Below, piece by piece: positions 32,963 to 46,400 of a DNA stretch of 64,000 nucleotides. The position numbers and the translations under genes are program-made. The notes beneath the pieces are model-generated. The model was not told where the DNA came from. It worked only from the letters and a program-made list of their open reading frames with translations, and ran no database searches. The stretch is from Atherinomorus stipes (taxonomy: Eukaryota; Chordata; Actinopteri; Atheriniformes; Atherinidae), in the NCBI GenBank assembly GCA_023101725.1, contig JALJCO010003454.1, positions 186,001 through 250,000 on the forward strand. The letters run 5' to 3'. Numbering within the stretch: position 1 is the first letter of the stretch; each line of letters begins with the position of its first letter.

Positions 32963-35169
32963 TAAATATACCTACATAATATACATACAGTATATGATTA
33001 TGGACACGTGAAAAAAAAAAAAATCTATTTCCTAGAATAACTTCTTAATTTCCTTAGTTACCATGGTGATAAGACCTGCAGTAGAAAACATTTGGTTTTA
33101 CTTTCTGTCATCATGTAGGAGAAGTTCTTAAGAAAATGAGATTAAACTGAACTTTGAACCGTGAGGAAAGCTGAGTTTTATGAGTTTTATTTTTTTGGTG
33201 ATGCCAAGTGATGGAGTCATTTGCTATTTTCCCAGTAAATAACTTTATCTATAAGATAAACTTGATATGCAGCAGAAAATTTGAGAATTTGGCAGTGAAG
33301 GAACATGAAACAGAATACAATAAATATCTCAGTAAACATAATTGGAGGGAATTATGATGCAAGTCAGCCATGTTGTGCATCAGACTATGAAAAAGCTGTA
33401 TGACACAATCAGGGCAGAGCAATGAACAGTGGAGCATCAATGCAAATCTAGAGGGGGTTAACTCTGAGGGGACCTTGCAGGTGGGTGGTATCGCAACAGA
33501 TTGGCTCCTTTATATAGCCAACTTAAAATCTCGTTAAAAACCAATTAGGCAAAATAATAATCCACGCCAAATTAAACAGAAACTTACAATCAGCAGCTCT
33601 GCCTTCTACCAAAATAGAAAATGAAAGGAGATCATTTGAACAAAAGGAAATATGAGCTCAAGTAACATTTTTTCCCCCCTCGGTGAGTCTGAGTCTGTCT
33701 GAGCAGAGAGCGTTTCCCAGGCTTGCGGACCACCGGAGTGAGCGGGGTTGAGCTCAGAGGCAGTAAAAGCCTCAGGCGCAGTAAAAGAGACAAGCCCAGA
33801 GCCCAGAACTGGACCGGGTCCCGTTTCAGCGAAAACAGTTTATGCGATGAACACGAGAGGCCGTGTGTGAAATTTAAGAGGAGCTAATTGCTGAGATTCC
33901 TACAGCCTCAACAAATAAAGCGAGTGGCCGTAGAAGCACATGGTAGTGATTAAGCACGCTGATACACATCTACGGTTTGTTCCTCTGTCCTTATTTTACT
34001 CAAGCGCACACCCACAGAGCTGTTTGAAAATATGATGCAAAACAGGCATCTGCAGATAAGCATCTAATAAACACAGCAAAAAAAAAAAACAAGACTGAAA
34101 AACACCTGCAGTGATGACATCATACAGGTGTGGTGAAAGTTGACTGCTGAATGCACGACTGTCTTCTCAACTTTATTACCAGAATTGAAACTCATGGTGG
34201 AATCTGTTTATGCACAACCAGGCGATGCAATCATGTTTAATTTATGGCATCTGCATCAAATAAAATGCATATCAAATGTTGGGAAAGAGAGCTTAAACAC
34301 TGACTGAACACCAGAGCAAACAGACTGTGCCAGAGAGAAAATACACACAATGGCTTAAAAAAAACATGCTGCAAACACAACAAACAGCATATGAGTTGTT
34401 CCAATTCAGGCAAGAAGTGATAAAACAAAGCACATTTTTCATACTTTTCAACTTCTACATGAAACAGGTTTTTATTTCTTTATTTCTCAACAATACAACA
34501 GCAACTGTTCGCAGATGCTGGACTGGTGTCTGATGCTAATATTCCTTTATTTTCCATCTTGCTGCACTTTATGGATACAATAGAGCACTTAAGGTCTAAA
34601 CATTCAAACTGCAACCGCAAAATGAGGAAAACAGAAGCAGAAACATTCTATTTCCATCACTGTTTTCTTGACAAGAAAGCAAAACAAGACAAACAGGTTG
34701 AGTGTTTCCACTGCTATTGTTCAGATTTGGCACACTACCAGTTAGGCCAATTCTTTACATACCAAAATAACCTTTTAAACACTTAATCTGTCAGGAGCAG
34801 ATTAAAGTCGGGCTTGAAAACAAAAAGATGTTAGTTATCGTAAGAGATGCAGTTTGCGATGAGACTGACTGTTGTTTTGTTTGTAGTATTTGTTACAAAT
34901 GAATAAGGAAACGGTGGCTTTCTACTTTGTAGGACTAGTTTCTCTTACTCACTTGTCACAGTTTACAAAGCTTCATGGTTCCTTTGTCACCTTGTTTGAA
35001 TTAATCTCCTGAGAAAGTTTAAGACTGAGTAGTGTTAAAGCTCTGACTTTAGGCCAGATGTGATTTTTGTCTGTCTCCTGCATCTTTAACATGTGTAATT
35101 TGGTCCGTTTCCAGGGTGCTTGCAGAGCAGCAACACTGGGAATCATGGGGGCAGTGCAACAGGCGAAAG
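32963..35169. other. Non-genic stretch, possible regulatory DNA at 33680-33970
   Basis: No gene is recognised. The 33680-33970 part is GC-richer, non-repetitive and contains a GCTAATTGCTGAGATTCC homeodomain-like site, so it could be a regulatory element; this is inference. The rest is AT-rich with chance frames. Confidence 0.4.
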
Positions 35170-36000
35170 CAGGGGTGTCAAACACCGGTCCTCGAGGGCC
35201 ACAATTCTGCAGGCTTTTGTTGTTTTCTTGCTTCAACAGACCTGATTCCAACCAAATGGATCCAACAGCTTCTTGTCACCAGGCCCATTTGGATTGACTG
35301 CGTCTGTCTACCGTCTGACTTCATGGTCAGACCAGAGCTTCATGAGTTGTCAGGGCGGGCTATAAAAGCAGCGCAGCCAAGCTGGACTAGTTCACCAGTG
35401 TGACGACTGCAAGGAGGGAAGATCTAATGGGATTTGCCTTGATTTGGCTAAAAGTATGTATGAGATACACGGCAAGTCAGTCTGGATTCTCTCCGCTGGA
35501 GACCGATTTCCAATACGAGACAAGAGGCGGGACTAACAGGACAAAAGTGAACCCGAGAGAACCAATCAGAGAAACACGGAAGTGACTGTAGCTGGCGGCC
35601 TTAAGCGTAGTTTGGCACTCTGTTGCTATGTTGCTATGGTGACGCCAGAAGTCAGCGTTTACACGTTGTTTTCCCCTCTCTATTTAATGTAATTTTCTTG
35701 TGTAGATTAACATAGAAAGTTTGGTTTTATTATTATAAATACTCTGTTTCATGTAAGCATCGTTAATTGCTGAACTACTAATATGAGAAAGCGTTTGTGT
35801 TGCACGTCATGTGACTATGACCCGGAAGCTGTTAGTTAAGCACCAAAAAAAAGTGTTTCATGGTTTAATGGAATAAAGAACCCATTCATCAGTAAGAAGC
35901 GTGGACGACTGATCCATTAATTCCAGGCAGGTGTGTTGGAGCATGCAAACAACAAAAATCTGCAGGTTTGCGGTGTGCAAGGACTGGAGTTTGACACCTG
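35170..36000. mobile_element. hAT-like MITE, 'caggggtgtcaaac' ends
   Basis: The left end CAGGGGTGTCAAACACCGG and the inverted right end CAGGTGTCAAACTCCAGTCC pair, and the subterminal TCTGCAGG blocks match too. CAG ends are typical of hAT elements. The 831-bp interior has no transposase. The 8-bp flanks (GGCGAAAG and TGGGTTAA) do not match, so the duplication is decayed or the border is off by a few bases. Confidence 0.78.
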
Positions 36001-36208
36001 TGGGTTAAGGCAACCAAGAAGAGGCCACAATGGCTGCACAGACCACCACGGTCTTCCACACCTCTTTTTTTAATGTATTTTTCTTAGAATGAACATCATC
36101 ATGATCTCCTCCGCGTCCGAAATGGACGCTGGAAGTAAGAGGTGACCTCTGAACTCGGTACTGCCCTCTAGCGGTTGTACTGCCTAACAACCAGGCCAAC
36201 ATAAAGGA

Positions 36209-36598
36209 TTAGGGGTGGGCGACATGTTATCGTGTGCCATTTATCGTCAAAGAAATTCCCCAGGGTGATAAATTGTCATCTCATGATAAACACGATAAAT
36301 TCAATTTATGAGGTTGCATTTACAATTATTTATATATAGTTATTTTTGCTGTTTGGACCGTTTGAATAAATGTCAAATTTATTCTCATAATTCAGACTTG
36401 CAGTTTTGTAAAACACTACTACTACTTGAACTTCACTGATGTCGTTTAGTGGTTTCTAGTATAATTTTAGGGCTCAAGACAGAATGTAGGTATAGATTTA
36501 TAATACAAAAGATTATATTTTTTATTGTCACTTATTGTTGTCATGATAAAAACCAGAAAGTATTGTGATACATAATTTAGTCCATATTGCCCATCACT
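36209..36598. mobile_element. hAT-like MITE with exact 8-bp duplication
   Basis: ATAAAGGA at 36201-36208 is repeated at 36599-36606. The ends TTAGGGGTGGGCGACA and (inverted) AGTGATGGGCAATATGGAC are the familiar 'ggggtgggcgata' type. The interior is rich in TTATCGT/ATGATAA and has no transposase. Confidence 0.85.
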
Positions 36599-38794
36599 AT
36601 AAAGGATGCATGGAAGGACAGTGATGTTTGAAATGGACATAAAGGGGGAAAAATTAGTCATTTTAGCTGACAAACATATATTATTGTATCGTGTAAACAT
36701 TTTATGAATCAAAGGCGCCACAGATTAAAGGATGGATGCAGGTATACATTTACAGAAAAGGCTATTTGCTGGATACCTCCAATGATGTGCAACTGAAAAG
36801 TTTCTGAACCTGTAAACTGTGACCTTGTTGGATGACTTCAGTGTTCTGCTATTGCTGTGGTTTCTCCATCCTCCCCAGCAAACTTCTAGATTTTTCCGGG
36901 GTTACTTGAAATCTCAAGATTTCCTGGTTTTTCCAGGACGTGTGAGAACTCTGCTGTCTGTTTATTAAAGAGGGGATCAACACTAACAGGCTAAATCAGT
37001 ACCATGTGGCACACAGGGAGCTCTCCCTGCCCTCTGCCCCTCTAATATACAGAGATGAACATCAGAAAGGATGGGCTGACGAGACACATATGTCCACATG
37101 TGAATGTACAGCAGCAATCCCTTTAGGTCAAATGTGTCGAATGTTTAAGTTGAGATCCAAAGCATGTTCGAAGAGCCTAAGATGTAAGTAAATTTGTATT
37201 ATTCTTACATAGGAAACAAACATACTGGATACTGGGAATAAATTATTAAGGAAAAACTGCTTAGAATTACTTCAAATTAGTTTTTTTCTTTCTGTTGAGC
37301 ATTTGGGACATCTTTATCGACACATTTCCTGCTGAAGCCAACAAGTTCTATAGGTACCACAGTTTAGCCTACGTGGCTTGAATTTTAAGCAGACATTACT
37401 GCCAATAAGGGGCTCAAACCGTTTCTCCTTGGAATGTCTTTGTGTTTTCCAGAGGGAAACCATATCCCTCGTATTCCTGCCTCGATCAAGCCATCGCAGA
37501 ACGCCAGAGAGAAAGTAAGCCTCGCCCGCCCAACACATACCTTCGGCCTCCCTGTTATTGGAAAACTGGGATATCATATGGAGGAAATGCCTGGCATATT
37601 CCCAGAACAAAAGGAGCGATCTAGACATCGAGGGCAAAGAGGAAAATATATTAAGTTAAAATTAAAGACATTTTTGTCATATTCAATCTGCAAAGTCAAA
37701 AATCAGAATCAGATGAGGTTGTCCAGGCAGCAGCGAGAGGAGGAGTGGGTGAAACCTTCAGCTCTGAGCTGTTCAGACACGTATGTGAGTGTGTGTGCGC
37801 ATGTTTAAAGTGTGTTGTGACTTGTGAGTGGTGTAGACTTAAAGTGGTTGACATCAGATCCAGTCTTCGCTGGCTGGTCCACTCGCGTGCCTCTCTATGT
37901 GTGTGTGCGTGTTTGCGCACGCTTCAATAAGTGCTTTCCAGAGCGTGCACCTGTGTCATATAAATCCACCGTGATCTTGCTCCCGTAGCAGCGCTACATT
38001 TCCAATAACAGTTACAGAGAGGGCTGCAGGCGAGGGGTGGAGAGATGGCTACTGTATGTTGCTGTAATAGAGCACAGCTGTGAGTGCATGAGCGTACAGC
38101 GCAGCGTGCACGTGTGTTAAAATCGTCAGGGAGGCTCCACAGACAACATGTTTCTGAGGGAGGGAAGAAGGCTGGCGAGCTTCTTGTAGATTTAAGAAAT
38201 TGGGTTCTGATTGCGCTTGGCTGAAGCTGCAAATCACTTTTTGATTGGAGACCGGAATAACAAGATGTCTGACTGTCTTTGTAAGAGCGTGCACTCTACT
38301 TCTCTATTTTATAAGCACAGCTGTCACTCTTTGACAAATCGCTAAAAGTTTTACAAGAAGTTTAATCGTTGCCTGGAATATAAACTAATTCTGTTTCTTT
38401 CAATCAAGAAAGCACAGTATGTTTTTTACTTTTCTTTTTTTAAAAGGAAATTACAACCACGCACATAAATACACTAAAAGGAAGATTTGTTGTCCTCAAC
38501 CATCAAAGTTGCCAAACTTTCATTTGCCACAATACAAAACATTTATCAATGATTAAAACCCATTGATACCTACGGTAAATACGGATACTGACGCTTTCAT
38601 CCGTATGCGGAGGCTGTTTTGTCCGTCAGTATGTCTTGCGAGAAAGCTCACAAATCTGAAGTGCTCTGAACAAAACAAAGCAATACCACTGGAAATCATG
38701 GTGGCAGAAAAGAGTCAGTTTACAGAGCTTACCCATTTGCGAAAATCGACGAAGAAGGCTACAAAGAGGGCATTTAAAAATGTCAAAAATTTAA
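36599..38794. other. Non-genic stretch, nothing recognised
   Basis: GT/TG-rich patches lie near 37785-37830 and 37895-37915. The plus frame at 37434-37808 and minus frames at 37314-37637 and 37924-38232 overlap each other and lack domains; I treat them as chance. A small hairpin (ACGGATACTGACG with CGTCAGTAT) lies near 38580-38632. Confidence 0.45.
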
Positions 38795-39446
38795 AGGTTG
38801 AATATGGAACATTTTCATTAAAAGCTATATTTAAAAAAATAAATAATAATAATACCTCTACGAGTCGTTTGTGGGGGTGCAGAATGAAAGTGCAACATTT
38901 CCTAAAAAAAATTATATGTAGCCTGAAAATAGATATAAAATAAATCTTAACAGGTTTGACAATGGTGTTATGTTTACATCTATAAGCCAATACACGCCGC
39001 CATTGTGGGTTCCCAAATATGATCTCTGTGTGGCAATAGTATGTAAGCCACAGGGGGAAACGGTGGAGTCGGCAAGTCCAGCAGCTGCTTCAGAGCCCTG
39101 GATATATCGTTATCCGTCTCTGAAGAGGCGAGACCTGAGAAGAGCAAAAACTGGAGTAAATTCAGGTGAAGACTACACTGACCCACATCAATGTTTTCCA
39201 CCGCATCAAAACACGGAAATGGCGACTTTTCTCCTTGATCGGTAAGCTAACTTGTTTGCTAACGTGGCTAACGTTAGCTGTCAGTCATAAACTTTTCTGC
39301 ATTACTTGGACATGCTGCAGGCTGCTGGTCACTGTCGTATCGGCAGCGAGCCTGGCAACAAATGGCTGGAGATGTTTTTCTGCTGTTGTAACTACAAACT
39401 AGACACACGTGACGTCGCTGTTCTGTCCATGTTCCATATTCAACCT
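38795..39446. mobile_element. TTAA-flanked MITE (AGGTTGAATATGG ends)
   Basis: TTAA at 38791-38794 and 39447-39450. The ends are a perfect inverted repeat of AGGTTGAATATGGAACAT. At 652 bp it has no clear transposase. The internal GCTAACGTGGCTAACGTTAG run is CpG-containing. It shares the TTAA target and AGG start with four other elements in the window. Confidence 0.9.
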
Positions 39447-39714
39447 TTAAATTATTATCACTTCTAAGTGGCCAGACATGCCACCACTGTGTACACTTTT
39501 TTTTCCATCTTTTCTAAAGTAGACGAGCAAAACTACCTGCTCTGCCGACACCGTGTTTGCGATCGTAATGGTGGTTAATTTCTACGCAACACTGCCCCCT
39601 ACAGACAGTACTGAGAAACATTCATAAAACAAAACTGGACAGAGATATGTAGGCCAATAGCGAAGACAAAGTTTGGTACGGAAAGGTAGATATGGAGCTA
39701 CCTATAGGGATCGA

Positions 39715-40390
39715 CCGAAACAGATTTTTGGGCCCAAAATGGATACCAATATTTTCTCATCAGCCTCAGCCTTAGCTGATACAACCTGACGATATTTGGG
39801 GCTAATATAGCATTTTACTCCCAAATTGATATAATGAAGGATACAATGAAAAGTGATTTTACAACTCTTTTAAAATCAAAAAAAGAACACAGCACTTACA
39901 AAGATATATGTAAAAAAAAACAATTCACATGTAAATAAATATCAAATAGAAACACTTAACTTGTAATAAATACAGTCGTCCTTAAAATTATTCATACCCT
40001 CCAATGAAAGAAAAGGCTAGATTCAATAATTCAATAATTCAAATAACAAGAAACTAAAGAAATTAATGATAAATAAAAATTTTCAAAATTATTATTTAGT
40101 GGAATAAGGTATTGCTTTTGAATTCTGGCTGGAAATAATAGTAATAAAAAACAAATAAACAAAACTGTCCTAAACACATTCGAGCATCTTTCCCATGAAC
40201 AGTGGACCAAAATACCTGTCAACAGGTGTAGAAGTCTTGTTACTTGTTTTATTTGTTGTTTGTTTGTTTTTAATATTTCTTTCGTACAACAATTCAAAAA
40301 TCAATGTCATGATTTTCATAGAATTTTTATTCATTATTACTATGCCGATATCAGCAAAAAAAAGCCAATGTCAGCCTAAAATAACATCTG
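39715..40390. mobile_element. hAT-like MITE (GCCGATA family), interrupted copy
   Basis: The left end, TAGGGATCGACCGAAACAG, and the following CCAATATTTTCTCATCAGCC block match the copies at 55203 and 57083 (the latter in reverse). The match runs to AACTTGTAATAAATA, where a Tc1-derived MITE is inserted at a TA (39971-39972). Beyond it only a short TGCCGATATCAGC piece of the family remains, and the right end is not intact. Confidence 0.78.
39973..40346. mobile_element. Tc1-derived MITE, family A copy 3, truncated
   Basis: Starts CAGTCGTCCTTAAAATTATT after TA and follows the reverse complement of the copy at 32429 (shared CAGTGGACCAAAATACCTGT and TGTCAACAGGTGTAGAAG), ending at GAATTTTTATTCATTATTAC. 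About 100 bp including the right terminal repeat is missing. It is nested inside the hAT-like MITE at 39715. Confidence 0.82.
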
Positions 40391-41749
40391 TTTAACTTTC
40401 TCTTTGGTGTCAATCATGTGTTGCAGAACTGACTTAGCTATTGAAACCATTTAAAAGAAATCAGATTTAAAATCTGCGATCAGGATTCAAAGGAAAATGA
40501 GTTTGTCAGAAGAGGTCAAGTTTGGATTTTAAAATAAACCTTTACTCTAAAGGCTACAGATAAAGTGACTGGCCGGCTCATTACGAATGACCAGACGACC
40601 ACTGTGGTTGGGAAGGTGGGATTTTGTCATCTTTCTCTAAATACCCTCGACACTACTTATCTGACACAAGCACCAACAAGCTCGCAAACCACCTACGAGG
40701 TATTTTATCTGACCGTTATTGGCCTTACTACAGACGTTGGTGATGTTTCCCAGATGTCATTGCTCAGCTTCACTGCACACTGAATTGATTCCTCAGCTGA
40801 TGGAAAACGTGTGGCGCTGCATTTTAAGCAGCGGAGCTTAAAAAGCTTAAAAAGCAGGCGATGCTAGACGGACGCGGGAACAGACACTGTCCGTGGAGTG
40901 CAGGAAAAAGTGCACGGTTTCCTTTTCTGTTTTTTTCTTTCAATAATGTTGATGAACAAAGAAGTTTAAGGAACTGCAAACACCACATTACAGAGCAACT
41001 GAGGATACATGACATCAACTTCAATATATTAAATGCAATTTAATGCAAAAATGATTAAAAGTAGAACTTCAGGGAAGAGTTTAGCATCACACATAAACAT
41101 GAAGAACAGTGAGAAGATGTGGAATGGATTAGATAAAGAACTGAAGCGATGCACACCAGAGTTCAACAAACGGTCTAAAAAAGCAACTTTTACAAAATAC
41201 AGAAATGGGCTTTGCCAGCTGCTAAAGATCTTTTTGCCCTGTCCTTTTATTTCATCCTTTATCCTTTATTTTGTGTTTTTCTTTCAGTTACACATGCATG
41301 AATACCTCTCTGTCTATGTGGCTACATCTGTAGGTTCTGCAAATATGAGCGTAGAAGTGAAGTGTAAATAGAACTGGATGCAAACAGGAAGCAGGTTTAC
41401 AGACTGAATTATTTCAACATGTTCAAATAAAAATAAATCACTATTGTACTTAATTCTGGTGCTTCAGGAAGACAGTGAAATAAAAACAATAGACTTTTTA
41501 GCACCTTACTACAGGTTCAATTACTTTCTATCAAGTTTACCAGAAAGACTGTAAAAAGTTAAAAAATGGATTTAAATCAAATCTACAAAAGTAAAAGGTG
41601 ACATCTGATCTACTGCTGCAATTTTATTGCTTTTAAGATTTAAGACTTACTGATCGTCTTTCACTGGTTTGTGCGTGTGCAAAATTTTCATTCCTGTTCT
41701 ATGTTTACAAAATGTAATGATAAAGTCAGAGCCTTCAGTTTGTGTAATT
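40391..41749. other. Non-genic stretch, nothing recognised
   Basis: No domain in the frames at 40565-40783 or 41033-41371, no terminal repeats, and AT-rich composition. Confidence 0.5.
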
Positions 41750-42566
41750 CAGAGGTTCCCAAACTTTTTCTGCAGGGCCTCTTTTTCATTGGCCCAGGTT
41801 ACATGATGTTTTTGAATTTGGAATTAATTATTCCAAATTAAATAATTTGGAATTAAATTATTCTCATTGGTCATTACATGGAAATAATAATTCCCAATTA
41901 CGGTTTAAACAGTTCATCTAATTCCGCTTTAGATCTGGGGTTTAAGAAGAGTTCCTGGTTCCTGCTCCTTTTTGTTTTGGCGACAACATCAAAACCACAT
42001 AACACAGATTTTCACTGCATTTTGATTGTAGTTTTGTAGCAGCAGCTCAACGCAAACAGATTTCTTCATTTCCACCGGCTCGCACGAGTCCAGCACTTGT
42101 TTCACGTGTACTTCGTCAAGCGCCATTACAACAGGAAAAGGGAAGGAGCATGCGCAGCACAACAGGAATTAACTTTGGGCGAAATGATAAGATGTGAGGC
42201 GAATTATTTTATTCGGAATTAAAAGAGGAATAAACCAACCACTTAGTTCGGAATTAAGTTTTATTCGAAATTCTTGTTTCACTCAGAATTAAGGGTTTAC
42301 ACGATCTTCTTAAAGCAGAATTAACTTTTATTTGGAATTAAAGAGAAATTAAAACTCTCACATAAACGGGGTCATTGGCAGTTATAATGCCATCCCACCA
42401 CTGACACCACATGCACCATAACATTTATCATTTATCAAAAAATGCACTGCATTTGGAGGGAATCATCATCATTTGTTCATGAGTACTCTAAAAGATATGC
42501 CCATTTTTTGCTAGAAGTGAAAAAAACTATACTTTTTAGCCTCACTGGGAAGTTTGGGAACCACTG
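41750..42566. mobile_element. hAT MITE with 8-bp duplication
   Basis: The ends CAGAGGTTCCCAAACTTTTT and (inverted) CAGTGGTTCCCAAACTTCCC are typical hAT. The flanks GTGTAATT (41742-41749) and GTGTAATC (42567-42574) agree at 7 of 8 positions, a hAT-sized target duplication. No transposase. The middle (about 41815-42375) is dense in GGAATTAA/TTAATTCC motifs and may be a second, nested MITE. Confidence 0.87.
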
Positions 42567-43270
42567 GTGTAATCCAAGATATCATAATAAAACGACACCC
42601 AGCTAATGATGTAAAGAGACCATAAACAGAGTTATTTTATAATCAATGTTTATATAAGCATTGTTTATTGGCTTTAACAGTTTACTGATGCACTCAGAGA
42701 TGTTTACGATTATCTTTACATAATGAACAACTACTGTATATTTCACCCCAGTGTAAATAATTTATTTAAAGGGTTTTAGGAAACGGGATGGATCCAAGGT
42801 GTGTATTGGTTTTCTTTTGAAAATGAGAAATGTGCAGCTACATTCTATATACGGCATGAAAACAAACATCAGCAGCCAAGAAAAGAAAACAAGTCAGGGA
42901 GAAGCGAAACTCCTCGACATCATCTAGCAGCTGGCTGTGCGACGGCCCAGGATGCCTCTCTGTGTTTTAACTCTGTGGTTCTTCTTCTCTCCTGGGAAAT
43001 AAAAACATTCTTGTTTTCCCTCCAAATGAGCATTCTGGGGGCAGCCAGATGTGCAGGAGGGGAGCTGGAGGAGGTTCCTCTCCTCTCAGACTAAACGGAG
43101 GGGCTGGGCAAGGGGACCTCCAACACCAGCGTCTCTCCTCCAGGAGGAGCAGCCCGCAACCTCGCCTTTCACCTCTAACCCCCCACCCCTGACCTGCGGG
43201 GATGCAGATGGGGGAATGCAGAATGTAAACAGCCAATCGCCACATAAAGTGATTTTCAAGTCTTTTTTTG
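42567..43270. other. Non-genic stretch, nothing recognised
   Basis: Small frames on both strands over 42801-43338 overlap each other and are G/C-biased without domains. Confidence 0.45.
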
Positions 43271-43274
43271 GGAA

Positions 43275-43287
43275 GGGGGGGGGGGGG
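43275..43287 (+). repeat. Poly-G tract (G13)
   Basis: Thirteen G in a row, 90 bp before the much longer G33 run. Confidence 0.9.
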
Positions 43288-43375
43288 TTGTTGGAACAGA
43301 GCCCAGCAGATGATGCAGACACAGTTTTATTTAGTTGAACTTGGTTTGCACATATGAATACATATCACTGTGTAT

Positions 43376-43377
<2 letters not shown>

Positions 43378-43410
<33 letters not shown>
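43378..43410 (+). repeat. Poly-G tract (G33)
   Basis: Thirty-three consecutive G residues followed by CCCTCC. It has strong G-quadruplex potential and its length is likely unstable or misestimated. It generates the poly-glycine and poly-proline frames at 43370-43720 and 43327-43974, which I do not consider genes. Confidence 0.92.
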
Positions 43411-43413
<3 letters not shown>

Positions 43414-46400
43414 TCCTCTCTTCTTATTTTGGCCCTCCTCGCTCCCAAAGGTAATTGAAAGAATTGCGTCAACCATCCATTCCAGCCTTCTAAACGCCGA
43501 GGAGGAGAATACATCAATCCTACTGGGACACCGCAAAAGACCACCGGCTAACACAGAAAGGCTGTTATGGAGGAGGAGGGAGGAGGGGGAGGACATGGGT
43601 TCGAGCCCTGAACCATGGGTGGAGAGACAGAGATGGAGGGAGGGAAAGATGCAGACAGATAAAAAGGTGAGGGAGAGTCGGACGAGAGGAAGACAGGAGG
43701 TGTTAGGAAATACACGATAATGGAAGGGCAAGGGAGTGGAGAGAGGGCTATGAGGTAAGGAGAGAAGGGAGGGAAAAGAGGAAAGGAAGGATGGAGAAGG
43801 CCTCGAGGGATCAAACCAAGTACAGGACGTCCAAGTGTAGAGGAATGCAACTTCCATTTCTTCACATCCCAATAAATGTGAGAACTCAGCCAGCCAAGCT
43901 GTAACTGGAGGAGTTTGGTCCTTCTGCTGGCAAGGTGCATCCGTTAGCGGGGACGGGGAAAGATACGAAACCAAAAATCCTCTCTGCCCGCTTCCATCAC
44001 ATTCCCTCAGTCCACATTCAGTCTTATTGTTTCACAATGTTTACACTCAGAGGCACAAACACTAACAGAAATATGCAACATTAATTCAATTGTAGTGAAC
44101 TTCCTTTCACTGGTCTGCCTCAAAGAGCGCGTTTACACGAATGAATGAAAGTTTTCTTCAAACAAAACTCAACAACATAAGATACTGCAAATAGTCTACA
44201 AATGCAACAATAAACAAAAAAAAACAACAAAGAAAATCAAGACACTGGAGAAAAGAAAATAAATAATGATCTTAGATCAAAACTGATCTTTCAAAATGCA
44301 TGTAAACATGTCACTGGAACTGAAAGCAAATTAAATCAAAGCTCTCAAAACTGGACAAACAACCAGATATTGCAGCTGGAGATCAAATCACTCCTGAATG
44401 TTTACGCTCAACTACACTCAAATTGGCCGCAGTGCTCTGCAGAAGCTCTGCAGGAGCTCTGAAGCTCCATATTTTTGCATCTTTCTGTAAAAAATCAGAT
44501 CAGACACATGCAAGTGGATTTCAAATAGCTTCTTTCCTAAACTTCTGTTTCATTTGTAAGATGGATAAAAAGAACAAAAACAAGATGGCAACTCAGTCAC
44601 TTTCCAGACATCATTTCCAGATTTCAACATTTCCAGAACGTCACTCTGCTCAAGCTTGATCTCATAACCCCAGTATAATCTGATAAAATCCCCAGTCAAG
44701 TAACAAAAATACTGTATAACATCAATGCAGTAAATTAAGCTTCGCTTAGACGTTTGATAATTTCACACAGAGAAATTAGAGGCAGCACGATTTGTTGAAC
44801 ATATTTTAAAAGGGCGAAAGACGAGATGATTTGAGAAAAATCAGAATGAAATCCCATCCTGACTGCAGTTTTTTCTTTAATGAAATAAATTAATGAAAAA
44901 TAATTTCAGGGAAATTATAATGTTAAGATATGAGGATATCTTTCTTTTAACTTTGAAAAAACAAAACACTCTGTAACCTGGCAAAAAACATCACTATCCT
45001 TTAATTATTGTAATTATCATTATTATTGTTTACTTATCTTTATTTCGAACATTAAAGAATATTGTTTGCATGTATATTAAACAACTGAACACTAAAAGGC
45101 AATATCGCCCAGCGAAGTCAAACTTCTAGAAAGTGTACATCAGTCATGTTTCCTCAAACTGGTGTGGAGACTATTATTAAAAGATACTGGTACATAATAC
45201 AAACTTTATCCTCTTCAGGTACAAGTGAAATCAGCAAAACCTGATGCCTCTGCAACATAAGATTTAGAAATGGAGAGGGGTCTTCAGACTGGCACCACTT
45301 ACGCAACCTCAGACCTCAAACACGCTTCCATTTCTATCTGGAGATGCAGGTCAGTGAAACTGCAGCTCAGAGGGCAAAAGTCCAAACTTTATTTCACCAC
45401 CTCTCACATTAAAAGAGTGAGACTGTTGAGAGTCAGATAGCTGGCATTGCATTCTTCACGACAGGAAGTGGCTCTTTTCTCTGCACTCCCAGACCTGGTA
45501 TGCTAGGAAATCAATGCACTGACCTCATAAAAACCCTCACTTCCTGTCTATACGGGAAACAGTCACTCACTCGCTTGCTCCTGATATCCTGCAGGTCTCA
45601 GTCTGTCTGTGAGATTGTTCTGCCAATCAAAACATGTTTATCAATGAAAACAAGCACAAGAATGCAGCCTTATCTGTGCGTCATTTGTTGTCCGAGAGTG
45701 AGCGCTGAGATCGAATCATGGTGTGTGATGAATGTAGTGTAAGGCAATAAAAACCAGTGATACATAAACTATCCAGTCGCAGGGCGAGCTGGCTTGTTTA
45801 AAATGAGAAAGCAGACAATCATGAAATCAAACATCTAGCCTTCACACACACATACACACCTTCCTTCCTTTCATACTTTAATCTCAAAAGCAAAAACACC
45901 AACATTTTACAGACACAGAACCTCATCTGTTTGACTTTTTCCCAGCAAGACCGAGTCTCATGTTACCAACAGCAGAGAAGATATTAGCCAACGTAAAATG
46001 AAATGGAGCGCTAACAATAAACTTTAGTTCTGCCTTCTGCAAACAATCAGCACCAGGTGTTTAAGAGCAACCGCACATCTTAGAGCGTGAGCGGGAACCC
46101 CACCGTAGCATCTCTGCTGGCGACCTGCAAGCTGTCACTAACGTCTGAAATGCTTCTACATTACTGCCTCCAACAGCCGAAGGTGCTAATCCAGCAGTGG
46201 TTATAAAGCAGTTTGATGGTTGTCAGCTCTGTTTCTTCCTCAGGTGAAATATGCTCCTTCCCTCCAAATCAATTACCCCCTTCTTTCTTCCAGCTGCTGG
46301 GCTCTTATTTATGGGCTGAACCTGGAGCCTGGGATTATGGCAACATTTGACCTCCCACCTTCAACCCTCCAAGTTAACCTTGTACGCCATTAAACTGCCT

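Noticed and set aside
37314..38294. Overlapping frames of 60-124 codons on both strands
   Set aside because: No domain, no splice context, similar lengths on both strands, consistent with chance in GC-moderate DNA.
43590..43620. tRNA-like B-box (GGTTCGAGCCC)
   Set aside because: No A-box at the right distance and no cloverleaf can be drawn; it lies in a GA-rich tract.
43327..43974. 215-codon minus-strand open frame
   Set aside because: It is a read-through of the G33 run (poly-proline) and a GA-rich tract (leucine/serine/proline-rich). No domain, and a mirror frame exists on the plus strand.
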